From Catenaria anguillulae PL171 (taxonomy: Eukaryota; Blastocladiomycota; Blastocladiomycetes; Blastocladiales; Catenariaceae), in assembly GCA_002102555.1 (NCBI GenBank), contig MCFL01000018.1, forward strand, positions 372,001 to 436,000: a DNA stretch of 64,000 bases. The letters run 5' to 3'. The translations under genes and the position numbers were made by a program. The notes under the pieces were generated by a model. That model had not been told where the DNA came from, searched no databases, and saw only the letters and a list, made by a program, of their open reading frames with translations. The number at the start of each line of letters is the position of its first letter. The first letter of the stretch is position 1. Positions 1 through 11,329 of the stretch are shown piece after piece.

Positions 1-67
1 GACTCAGTCACATCACGCCCTCCAAAGGATCTCTGCAGCGCACGAATCCCAGTGCATTCACCTCGCC

Positions 68-1065
68 ATGGGACGCATCTTCACCTGCTATCTCGACGAC
101 TCGCCCGAGGAAAAGGTATACGAGTGCAGCAAGTGCGGCACGCACATCACTCGCCGCCGTCACGTTGTCTCCAAGAGCTTCCAGGTGTGTGATTTTTAAC
201 GCTTCCTGCTCTGGCGCCTCTTGACTTGGCGATCTGCATGAGGAGGTGGGCCCGGACGATGCAAAATGGACATTGGAGTGCGTCCATCCCGACTCCCTGT
301 CCACTCACCCACGTTCACGGTCATCTTGCGACTATGTAGGGCCGAACCGGACCAGCGTTCCTCGTTACCGAAATGTACAGTCCATTTCTTGTCGCTGCCG
401 CTTTTCGTCACCTTTCATCGATCCCATCTCCTCTGCCGCAGACGACGCCCACGAGCAGCCACAAACGTTTGCTCTCCTATCTGCTCGCGAGCTTGTGTGC
501 GCGAGCAGCAGGTGACGCGCACACAAACGCCCAGTCCTATTTTGATGCACACGCAAACGGACGATAGACGGGCGTCCCGCGTCCAGTGTATATATTTTAC
601 GGGGCCGCCCCGAAATTGCATTGTTCGGACACAGTTTGTGTGCTGTGGCGGCGGCTTGAGTGAAGCCTGTTTCACTTGAGCGCATGGCGCAACGCGCTTG
701 CCCCTGAGAACAAGTCAACCAAGTGACCTGACCATATCATTCTCGCTGCTCACTGACAGACTGTCGTCTCGTTCGTTATCATGTATATGTAGCACAAACG
801 TTACTTTTGCAGAGCCCGAAGCGCGAGTGCTCATGACGGGCCGCCATCTGGTCTCAGATTGTCAGTGCGTCGTGTGTGGCGAAACCTTGGGATGGAAATA
901 TGTGCGCTTGGTCAATTTCAATTGCACGCATCTTTGATCCCCATTAACCCTTTGGATGGTGTCCATTGACAGATTGAAGCTCAAGAGCAGTCGCAAAAGT
1001 ACAAGGAAAACAAGTTTATCGTGGAACGGTCCAAAATCAACCGTGGACCGTCGCGGGCGGCCTGA
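68..1065 (+). CDS. MOH1: Yippee-like zinc-binding protein (YPEL5/MOH1 type)
   Basis: Four exons fit in phase: 68-184, 340-374, 793-901 and 973-1065, giving 117 aa. The start MGRIF is the start of the YPEL5 branch. Two CxxC pairs (C20/C23 and C76/C79) form the Yippee zinc fold. The core reads GRTGPAF, then LMTGRHLVSDC, then LGWKY, then QKYKENKFI, each matching the family. The second exon is only 35 nt. YPEL5 and yeast Moh1 associate with the CTLH/GID ubiquitin ligase; that role is family knowledge, not visible here. No upstream context is available because the gene starts 67 bases from the left edge. Recognition is strong and length is normal for the family (about 120 aa). Confidence 0.93.
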
Positions 1066-2872
1066 GGCCAATTGTCCCCTCGTTCGCTTCATGGACTCTC
1101 CAACTTTTCCTTCGATACGCTTATTGTCTCGACATGTCATGTACATAGGCCTGTTGGCAATTCCTCGGCCCCATTCACCTGCATTCGTCAACGTGCACGA
1201 TGCCGTCCCTCTGATTCCCCATTTCCATGTCTCTGTGTTGCCTCCCTATCATTCCCCCCACCCCAAACCCAAACCCACATTCCGCCAATGCTCTGCGATC
1301 CCACCCACGAGGCAGTTGCCATTCGGGCCGCGCCATTCACCCAAGCATTTGGACCCGATCTTTGCTGCCCTTTTTCTACCTCTGACGTGCTTTGAGGTGG
1401 CAAACATTTTTTGTATATATAACTGTATGTGTCATGGATCGAATGACTCCGATATTCAAGCGTATATGTTCACATGTTGCCCTGCTCTCATCTGGCAGAG
1501 GGCCAAAAACGCACATTTGTGCTCTCATGAAAGGGTACTTGCCCGACCCAGCCGGCAACGGAAACTGGCCAGCAGGATGCTTTCCTTCGGTGTACAGCGA
1601 ATGTTTCGACATTACTGGCCGGCTTGGAAGCATCCAAACGAGCTCTGACCGTCTTTGCCCAATTGGCGTGACATGTCCGTTTAACGTCTTCGTATTTCAC
1701 ACTTGGTCCTTCAACCCAACAATTGGCCCAGCTGACTCGACTGCATGACCGGTTTACCCGTATGCTCTCGTTTGTGCCAACAAGAACTAAATACTTGGAT
1801 CATTCAAGCCCTCAGTGTCTCACCCTGACCGGCGCTTGCGATCAACAAGCCTCACTCTGGGCTGATGAGAGCTAAAATACTTGGACCACGGCACACGTCG
1901 GACGGCTGTTCCCACCACCAGCCCAGTCAGCTTCTGTTTGCAGGCACTCGCTTCGCTGACGAGTGCATTGGGTCCGGCTCAGGAACTCTGCGTCCGCCGG
2001 TTGATTCGCGCCTCTCGGTTAGTTTGCTTGTCTGGCCAGGCGAGGATGGTGATGTTGCCATTGAGGCATGGAAGTGTCCGCACTCTGTAGCGCCAGTTAC
2101 AGCGTCGCAAAAATGTGCTAATTTCTCGCATTCCTCAACACCGATTGGCTGATTGGCATTCTCAACAGAACGTGAATGCGCAGCAAGGCGAGACTTTGGA
2201 GCAAGTTGGCGACGCGCGCGGACATTGATGCGCAATACGGCATAAATGCGGTCATGACTGTGACCCGTCGCGGGCTCGGGTCATGAAATATAGCTTTCCC
2301 AGATGCAAGTGTCGGAGATAAACGATTTGTCTCCAAACAGGCAACCTTAACCGCCGGTTTGCCGGCCAACAGATCAACCGCATTCTTGGCATATGATTGG
2401 AGGATCACGACAGCATGTCCAGACTCAGTGACTGTTGTGTTTGTATTCTAAGCAACGAGCACGTTCCGATCCGGGATTGTTGCGCAGGCGAATGAAATGC
2501 CTGCACCGCTTTTCAAACCGCATGCGCATACATGACTGATGGATACGGCGTGCATGCAGGGCATTACAAAACCTATGCCTTGCCCCCGCCCGTGCCTCCC
2601 CCGCTGACGCTCGCTTCCCACTCCCCTAGTGACCACTCCCGCGGCACACTTCCATGTAGCATTGAAGCATCGCATAGCAAACACCCCAATCATCATTACT
2701 TTGCGCATTCTCTATCCTCGCCACTACATCCACGCATTCGACTTTCCGCATCTCTTACAAACTTTTCGTAGACTGCCGCCGACTCCCACTGGCGAGTAAA
2801 AACACTTTCCGACTCCCTCCTTCCACTTCCTGGACTGTCCTTCTTTACACTCCTGCAAAAAATCCCGGCACC
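1066..2872. other. Intergenic region, mostly without recognisable genes
   Basis: About 1.8 kb between the YPEL5-like gene and the CBM18/GH19-like gene. Open frames here are short, lack recognisable domains and overlap each other on both strands. The right half (about 2130-2600) holds one copy of a diverged dispersed repeat listed separately. The last 200 bases are pyrimidine-rich and probably hold the promoter and 5' leader of the downstream gene. Confidence 0.6.
2130..2600 (+). repeat. Diverged dispersed non-coding repeat, copy 1
   Basis: This segment shares an ordered series of short matches with 6190-6660 in the same orientation: ACCGATTGGCTGATTG, TAAATGC-GTCATGA, GGTCATGA, CAACAGATC, CTTGGCA, GAGGATC, AAGCAAC and a final ACAAAACC block. 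Spacing between blocks is nearly constant over about 450 bases. No long open frame, terminal inverted repeat or target-site duplication is evident, so the class of element is unknown. Confidence 0.6.
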
Positions 2873-5101
2873 ATGTCCCAATCGACCCTCTTTCAATGCT
2901 CGGCAGAGAAGAAGTGCCCTGAAAACCTCTGCTGCGGCAAAGACGGATTGTACGTTGGCCCATCATGGGCGCTCTCCCCCGTTGTTCCCACGCCTACTTT
3001 ACTCTCTCGGCATCATCTCATGTTCGATTGCCTCACTCCACAGCTGCTCCACCGCCGCCGATGCTTGCGACGCCAAAAACGGGTGCCAGCACAACTGCAA
3101 AGACATTCCCGATCCGCGCCAATGCAAGGACTTCAAGTCTGCGCTGTTCCCAAACATGCAGCAGACAAAGACCAAGCCCATGTTTGCCGTGTCTCGCGCC
3201 GTTCCCGCCATGCGCCCGCCTCCCGGGTCGACGGCAGCAAACTGCACTGATCCACCGCAGGTTGATTACCCGTTGCAGCCGTGTGATTTGGTCGAAGCGA
3301 TGGGCGGACCCGACGTGTGCAAGTATTGTACGTCACCACGCATACATGGATCCAGATCCTTGTCGAAAAAGAAGTTGTGATCTGACTGGCAGCCACCATA
3401 GGTCTGTACTACTATGACCGCATACGCGAAGCCGTCGAGTCGTATGACATGGTTGCCCTAGGGCAAGCATCATGCGACGCGACTGAACGCAAGGGCTCGC
3501 CGCGTCTTGCCGCCTTTCTCGCCCAAGTCCGCCACGAAACCAATGCGCTGTCGACCATGTTCCAAAAGCTCGACAATGGCGCCGGTGCCATCCACATGAT
3601 CCCTGCGCATTTCGAGTTTGTCGCTGCGGGCATCCCGCGCCTCAAGAAGGCCATCGACCAGATCTTACCCGGTCTTGAATGGAAATCGGCCATGACGGAT
3701 GCGGCTTTGCAAAGGATCGTTGGCCTCATCGTGTCGTACCCAGAACACACGTTTCTGACGGCCGGTTGGTGGGTCACGTCGGGCGCGGCCAAGCGCCTCA
3801 ATCCAGACTGCGGCGACTTGAGGGTTGCGGCGGATTTGGGCCGTGGGAATGGCACGTCGGATGCCGAGGCGTCTGGGTTCTACAAGGTGAGCAGGTGCAT
3901 TTACGGGTCAGTCACGAACGACCCCGGTTTGGGCCAGCGGTTGGAGTATTACGAGCGGGCCACCAAAGTGACCGAGTTGTTTACGCCCGTAGCCGCCAAC
4001 ACCCCACTGAGTCCGCCGACAGAGACACCCACGGATGACGGATTAGGCACCCAGCCCGAGAACCCCGGTTTCTTTTCCGGACCGGTTGCGTTTGTGGGAT
4101 CGTTTGCGGGGGTCTTGGTCGGATTGATGGCCATCTTTCTTGTTTATGACCGATGCGTTCGGCGCCGGCGGGTTGGGGCAGCAAAAGCCAGCAAGAACGA
4201 CAACGCGCATCCCGACCAAAGCTCCAACGAATCGGGCAGCGAGCGGGCGGCGCTTACGCCCAAGAACGATGCTCATGCGAGCGATGTGGAACTGGGTGTT
4301 GGTCGGAGGTCATCCACCCCTGGAATGCGCCCGCGCTCCGACTCGGGTACCATGTACATTATCGAACACGTTGACGACGACGACGACGACGGCCAACGTC
4401 GGCAAGCTCGACCCACTTCGGTAGCATCAAATTACTCGCGCCCGGGATCTGTGTACGGCGGGCATCCTGGCCGCTCGACCTCACCTCACCCAAAACGCGT
4501 CTCGTCGGCGGCGTCCATTCACTCCATGTCATTCCAATTGCAAATGCAAGCGGCAGCTGCTGCGGAGCAAAATCGACGCATGTCCATGATGTCGGTTCAC
4601 AGCGGCCATGGCCCGCAACAGCTCATTCGGACATCGTCAAACCAGTCCGTCGTCATGATGCATCCGGCTGTCATGTACACGCATCAGCAACCCGGCGCCC
4701 ATACCGTTCGACCGTCAACGGCGCCCGCTCAAGCCTCGCAACCGGCACCGAGGGCGAGTATCATGTCGATGGATTCGGTTATGGGATACCACGTTGCCAT
4801 GGTTGCCCAGCAGCAACCAATCGCTCCCATCATGGTCATGGACCCGCTGCCCGCTCCTCTACCCGCAGCCGATCCGTCGCTGTCGAGCGCCTATGCCTTG
4901 TACCACCAAGCAGCCAGCTCTGCACCTCAGATTGCGCCAATGCAATTTGGATACTACCATCAACCCCAGCAACAAGTTTCGTTTGAACTTGGGAGTGGGT
5001 CTGGCTCGTCCGAGGATCCCACGTCATCAGATACGGTTTCCGGTCCAGGCAGCAGCAATGGGGCCCGCCCGGTGAGTCGTCATTCGCATCACTTGAGTTG
5101 A
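2873..5101 (+). CDS. Membrane-anchored chitin-binding (CBM18) protein with GH19/lysozyme-like domain
   Basis: Exons 2873-2949, 3044-3327 and 3402-5101 join in phase to 686 aa. Residues about 8-40 form a chitin-binding type 1 (CBM18) module: splicing creates KDGFCSTAADAC preceded by CPENLCCG. Residues about 122-325 resemble GH19 chitinase/lysozyme-like folds, with FLAQVRHETNAL around the usual first catalytic Glu and the later FLTAGWWVTSG and CIYGS blocks. Residues about 350-372 are one transmembrane helix (FVGSFAGVLVGLMAIFLVY) followed by basic residues. A low-complexity, Ser/Gln/His-rich cytoplasmic tail follows. A type I cell-surface protein binding cell-wall chitin is inferred. Odd: the modelled first exon begins almost directly at the CBM18, so a signal peptide is missing and may lie in an unseen upstream exon. 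Confidence 0.75.
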
Positions 5102-6899
5102 TTTCTTTGTCGCATCGTTGTTTCACAAAGAACACTCAAGAATGACTCCTCTTCCTCCTCATCATCATCATCATCTCAGCTTCAGCTGTTCTCTGGTTGC
5201 ATTTCGCTAGCACTTCAAACCCCATCCATCCGACCTTTTTTTTTCCCCCGCTCAATACTTTCAATCCATAGCTCGACCATTTCAAAAACATTTGTGTGTG
5301 CATCTATCCCCTCGATAACCCATCCCTCATTTTCTTTTGTGTTTTCATTTGCTATGACTTTTTTCGACCGTCTTCTCGATTTGACATTTTTCACACTGAC
5401 TTCCTGACTCGAATACACTTTTGACTTGCACTTGTCCATCAAAAGAGATTGATCCCAATCGCTTCAGCAGAAGGATGATGCGAAGAGCCTCTGTCTTTCA
5501 GTGTGTGTGTGTCCAGTCAATCCGCGGACATCTGTGTCTTGCCATAATCAAAGTACAGCCTTTGGCAGCGGGAGACATGGATGCCCCAAGACAGTGACGA
5601 AGCAAAGGCCAAGGCTGATCGACTCCGGCAACGCCAGGATTGACAGAACAATGCCACAAATTGCCCTCGTTTAACCAGGTATGTCCTCGGTTAACTCGGG
5701 GAAAACATTTCCAGGGCAACCCTTGACGCTGCAAGAAAGCCGCACTATCCCTTTAGTTAGAATTCCGCTTGAAACATGTTCCTTCGCCGGGCACCTGAAG
5801 CAGTGTCTCACATGTTTGTATCCATTTGATCAACGAGCCACCCTCTTGTTTATCGGTCATTCAACCACTCGAACATGTCTTCTTGGCAAATCTGATTGCC
5901 CAAGACGGCGACCACGTCCAGAAACGCTGCCAGACATGGATATCGGCAGGTATTGTATCTGCGGCGTCTGATTGTTGCGTGCCACAATGACAGCATCTTC
6001 TTTCCACATGAGCTTGAGCGTTGAAAACGCCAGGGTAAATGAATGAACTGTACAATAAATGAGCCGATTCAAGAACGCCAGCAAAGGCGGAGGTTGTGGG
6101 CCGGGTATGGACATGGGCCAAGGCAGGTGTTTCCCCTATTCGGCCCGTTGCAGTGTCGCAATAGCGTCCCTTGAATGCTCCACACGTTTTCTGAGAACCG
6201 ATTGGCTGATTGACATCACGCAGAGAGATTGGAGGTTGCGCGACAATATCTTGCCCTTGGCTGGCAAGCTCGACATTGACGATGATGGGACCGACGGGCA
6301 ATGCTAGCGTAAATGCAGTCATGAATAAAACCCATGGTTTAGGCGAGGGTCATGAGCAAAGTGCTTCAGTTGGATAGACAGCTTACATTCTGCCACCGAA
6401 TCAACAACTTTGGCAAAACCGCCAGCCTGTCTGCAGATGTATTTTGCATGCAACAGATCTACCTGGCTCTTGGCAAGTGAGGAGAGGATCGCGCAAGCCA
6501 GACTCGGGAACCGTGTCCTGTCTGTTGCGCTTGTGCTTTAAGCAACTGCAATGTGGTATTGCTTCGTTGAAGCAATTGAGATGCCAGTGATCCTACGACA
6601 TCGTTCCTGGCTACGTGTACCAGTGGCTGGCACAAAACCCAAGCTCTGCCCGCAGCATGTCCGCCAAATGATTGCGACTCGCTGACGAATTGCTGCGGTC
6701 CAGCTTCACGTGCATTTCATAGCTCACGAAAGCGTTCCCGATTTGCCCACCTCGTGGGCACTAGCGCATTTTCCTTGTGCACAATCCTTTTTGGACTTGA
6801 CTTGCCTCATAAGAAGAGATTGATGTGTATTCTACGAAGAGGAGTATTTACATCCCATCAGCTAAACCATGAACATCCTCACAAAATGTTTTCCACAAC
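5102..6899. other. Intergenic region
   Basis: About 1.8 kb between two convergent genes. It opens with a short TCC/TCA-rich microsatellite-like tract near 5150-5178, then an A/T-richer pyrimidine-rich stretch to about 5450. No supported gene is seen. The second copy of the dispersed repeat occupies about 6190-6660. Confidence 0.55.
6190..6660 (+). repeat. Diverged dispersed non-coding repeat, copy 2
   Basis: Direct-orientation partner of the copy at 2130-2600. It begins with GAACCGATTGGCTGATTG and shares the same ordered short blocks, ending near GCACAAAACCCAAGC. Divergence is high (many substitutions and small indels), so duplication was not recent. It lies in the 3' flank of the ABC transporter gene. 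Confidence 0.6.
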
Positions 6900-9800
6900 T
6901 CACTGGAACCGCCTGGCTTCCCACGCATCCCTGGCCGTTTCCCGCAACTGCTCGGCCGTCTCCACATCCAACTGTTCGACCATTGCGGCAAACCTGGGCC
7001 CTTTGCCCATTGAGAGCAGCTCGTGTGGATGCCCTTGCTCAATCACACGGCCAGCATCGACCACCAAGATACGATCGTAATCTACGACGGTCGCCAACCT
7101 ATGCGCCACCGTCAGCACGAGCGTATCGGGTGCAACCTGCGTCTTGAGCGCATGCTGCACCACCTCGTCGCTGCGTACGTCAATGTTTGCCGTTGCTTCA
7201 TCGCAAACGAGCACTTTGGCATTGCGAAGCAGGGCACGAGCCAAGCACAGCAGTTGTCGATGACCCGTCGAGTAGTTTTGCCCGCCATAGTCAACCGTGG
7301 AATCCAGCTTACCGTCCAGTGACTCGACAATCGCCTTGAGCTCGACGCGTTCCAGGGCGTGCCAAAGCTCCGTGTCCGTGTACGAGTTTGTCGGGTCCAG
7401 GTTGGCGCGCAACGTGCCCCGGAACAGCACGGGCAGTTGTGGGATCAATGCCAGCTGTTTCCGGAGCTCTTCAAGTGTCAGCGTGGAGGTCGGATGGCCG
7501 TCCAAGTACAGCTCGCCCGTGAACGGATGCAAACGGAACAGGGCATTGATAAAACTGGATTTTCCTGCGCCTGTGCGACCCACTATACCAATGCGCTCGC
7601 CAGACCGGAAATGCAAGTTCCAGTGATCAATCACGAGCGGGCCGTCGTCGCGGTAGCGCATAGCCAAGTCCTTGGCAACCACATGGCTCGATCTGGGCCA
7701 GCCCTTGGGCGGGGGCAGTGCCGGGCGAGTTGGGTCGGGCGCAATCATGGTTTCGACGGGTGCATCGCAGTACACAAACATGCGCTCCACCGACACAAAG
7801 ATCATTTCGATTTCCACGCTCATGCGCACGGCAAACTGCATCATGCGCGCCATTTGCTGCGCGTATGTCAGGGCAAGACCGGCGCTGATTGGATTGAGGG
7901 ACGAGTTGTACGAAATCATGACCGAAGCAACTGCGGAAACACCGATAAACAGGGTAAGGAGCAAGTCTGAGCGCAGGGCAAACCACCGAGTGCATCCAAA
8001 CATGTGAATGGTGACGCGAGCATTGCGGTCGACGGAGTGCAAAAACTTTGGGTAGAATGCATCTTGGGTTTGCAGGGCACGAATCACGGTGAGTCCTTCC
8101 AGCGATTCAGAAAGGTCTGCATAGACGGGTGTACGAGTTTGCGCTTCGAGACGTTTGAGGCGGCGCTGGGCGGCAATGTACTGGGCGCGGAGCGAAAAGA
8201 AGACGACGATAAGGATTGGAACCATGAATGAGACGGCGGGCAAGACGACAACGACGGCAATGATGGAGCCCAAGACGACAAAGGCCAGCTGGATCATGTC
8301 AAACATCATGCTGGGAAGCTTTTCGTCCACGTCAGACTGATCCTTGGCAAAAACGTTGATCATTCGGCCTTGAAAATGAACGCAATCAATGTGAGACACA
8401 ACGCTGCAAAGAGTTGGAAGACGGAAACAGGCATGACACCGAGAGGAGCAACATACCAGTTGGCTGCTCAATCAACCATGACATTGGCGCATGGACCACC
8501 CGCTTCAGCATGAGGTCACTGGTCACCTTGCTGCAGTGGAGGAGCAGGTCAAATACCACCTGTGCTCGAACCAAACCAACCACGATTGCGCTCAATGTCA
8601 ACCCGAGTACCAGCGACATATCCGTCTTTGAAGTGAGCTGGAACTCGGACGAGCCCTTTGCCCAGTTGGCCAGGAACCAGTCGGATAGGATGGAAAGTAC
8701 TTGACCAATGACCATCAGGAACAGGCACACCATGATCATAAATGGCGTCGTTGGATCCAGCAAGAAGCGTCTAAAAACTGGCCACTTGATATCGCCAGAC
8801 GACGATGAATCCTTGGCCTTGTCCACTTTACCCCCTGTCGCCTTGGCGTCAGCCGACAACTCGCCACTCGAAGCAGTGGATAAACCCTTGCCTCGAAACA
8901 CTGGACTCGCCGTGACTTCCTTGGACGAGATTCGCGGCGGCGTGCGCGGCGACGATGCACCAGACCCAGCCGACCGTTGCTCGCTTTGCAAATACTTGTT
9001 TTCCCACACACGCAAATACCGATTCCAGTCGGTTGGCTCCCCGTCCTGGCCATGGACTAGCGTGTTCCATGACATTGGACCCGAGGCCTGCCCGCCCTCG
9101 ATTGTAATTACTGCGTCGCACTGTCGTGCAAAGGAGAGGTGGTGTGTCACGAGCACACGGGTAATGCCATGCAGTGCCGAAATCGCCTCAAACAAGCGAT
9201 GCGCGACTCGAGGGTCGACGGCAGACAGTGGATCGTCCAGCAAAAGCACTGGCGTGCGAGCGTATACGGCCCTGGCAAGTCCAACGCGGGCCTTTTGACC
9301 GCCAGATAGCTGTGACCCACGCTCACCCACGGGCGTGTCGAGCCCCTGCGGCCACGCCTCAATATCGGCGTCCAACTCGCACATGCATGTCACTTGTGCC
9401 AGCCAGTACCTGTCAAGCTGTCGACCATGCAAGATATTGTCCAATACCGTGCCCGACATGAGCACTGGGTTTTGCGGTGCGTAGCCGATGAGTGTGTCCA
9501 GGGCACAGGCTTGCGTGATGGAGTCGCCGCTCAGCGGTAAACTGGGCATTTCGTTCATGATGGCACTGAGCAACGACGACTTGCCGCTGCCGACAGGGCC
9601 AGTGACTGCGACAAGCGACCCGGCTTGGATCTTGAGGTTGGAAATCGACAGCTCAAAACCCTTGACGTCCGCGATCGCCCGGTCATTGGTCGCAGCAGCA
9701 CCACCAGCGCCCTTTGCATTCGCCTTGCAATAATTGACGGGCCAGTGGAACAGAACATCCTTCAAGTGCAGCGTAGGCGCCTTGAGGACTTGCGTGTAAT

Positions 9801-11132
9801 CGTGACGCGGGTGCACGCAATTCATCTCTGGCTGCTGCAAAAATGTGGAAATGCGCTCAAACGATACCGACATCTCCGTGGCGGCTTTGATGGCCTTGGG
9901 CAAGATATCACCAACCGTAAGCCGAAGCATGCCGTAGACGGCCATGGATACAAAGAACCGGGACGCGGTCACGGTGATACCAACGAGGTAGCACGTGCCA
10001 AAAGTAATGATGGAGATGAGGAGCGGGAACGCAAAAAAGGACGACTCGAGATAAGCGTCGACTTGGGCTGACCGGCGCAGCTCCTTGAGCTCATTGGCGC
10101 GGAGTTGGTTGACTTGGTTGGTGAACAGCTCTTGCCACGAATTTCTAGAGAAACGCACAGTGTGTGTTTGTCAGGATGGCTGAATCACGTTGGCTGTGAT
10201 TGCGGGGATGAGTGGAAGGAAACGTACACTTTGACGACAATGATCCCTTGAACCAAGTCCGTAATGAGCCTCACTCGACTATCGCGCCATTGGACGGTAG
10301 CCCGGCGGAATTTGGTGTACAACTTGCCGCACCACCATTGCTGAAGCAACAGGACGACCACGACGGCGAACGCAAGCAATCCTGGCCATCCAAGTTCATG
10401 GTACAAGATGGTCGCATATGTTGCAATTTCCACGGGCACGAGCCAAAAGTTATGCGAGTATAAGCACAGCGGGTCCAAAGGAGCCACATCCGTTGATACG
10501 ATGCTGATGGCCACCTCGGACGACACGGTGTGCGTTGCCAGTCGCAATGATTTGCAGTAAACGAGGCCCGCAATTGCTGAGCGCATGCGCATGCCCATGC
10601 GTTGGAGAATGAAGCGGGAATGATGACGCAAGAAAGCATGAATGGCGGTCGCGCACGCAAGGGTCACAGCCAACATAATACCATAGCGGAACTGTGGGTC
10701 CGAGTTGAGTGGAAAAATGATTTTGGCCACTTGGCTTTGAGGTTTCTTTTCCATGGTAGAAAAGAAATTGACCAGCGTTCCCTACAGATTATCGTCCTTA
10801 GTGTTGGGACTATGACAACCAACGCAGAAAATAAATGATTGACTGGTTCGTACGAGCAAAAGCGCCTGGGCAATCTTGACAATCACCTCACCGATTCCCA
10901 TGAGCCCAGTGACGAGAATCGGGCCTGCGTGCACGCGCATGAGCACAAGCCATAGCCGCGGCCGGCGACCGCATGCCTTTTGGTTTGCGCATTCCTTGTT
11001 CCACTCTGCTTGAAGCGAGCGGGTGAGCATCCACGTCACATCAGATGGGTCGAGCGGGTGCAGGTCCGGCTCGTCAAACGACTCGCCCCGCGCAATGAGC
11101 GGGTTGAGCCATGAGAAGAGCAGGCGAGACAT
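6900..11132 (-). CDS. ABCC-family (MRP4/ABCC4-like) ATP-binding cassette exporter
   Basis: Complement of 6900-8368, 8457-10144, 10228-10781 and 10854-11132; all junctions are in phase, giving 1329 aa. It is a full transporter without an N-terminal TMD0: TMD1-NBD1-TMD2-NBD2. It starts near MSRLLFSWLNPLI, a typical ABCC N-terminus. NBD1 has Walker A GPVGSGKSS (about residue 459), signature LSGGQKAR and Walker B LLLDDPLSAVD, with the non-canonical Asp usual for ABCC. NBD2 has Walker A GRTGAGKSS (about residue 1103), Walker B VLVCDEATANID and an unusual signature YSTGHRQL. It is likely a plasma- or vacuolar-membrane exporter of organic anions or conjugates; the substrate cannot be read from sequence. 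The frame stays open upstream of the chosen Met, so a short 5' exon is possible. Confidence 0.93.
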
Positions 11133-11329
11133 GGCGAATGCTCCAAGTTCTTGTGATCGGTTGGAGTATTGAATAATCTATTCGTTGCGATAACGATTAC
11201 GCCCGCACCTTGGAGAGCCAAAGCACAACTCGCCAGACGCGTCAGTCACAATCCAGGAAGATGGCTCAGTCATTCAAATTGAATGGCCAATGAAAAACAT
11301 GAGATTTGTTTACAGATAGCGCAAAACCT

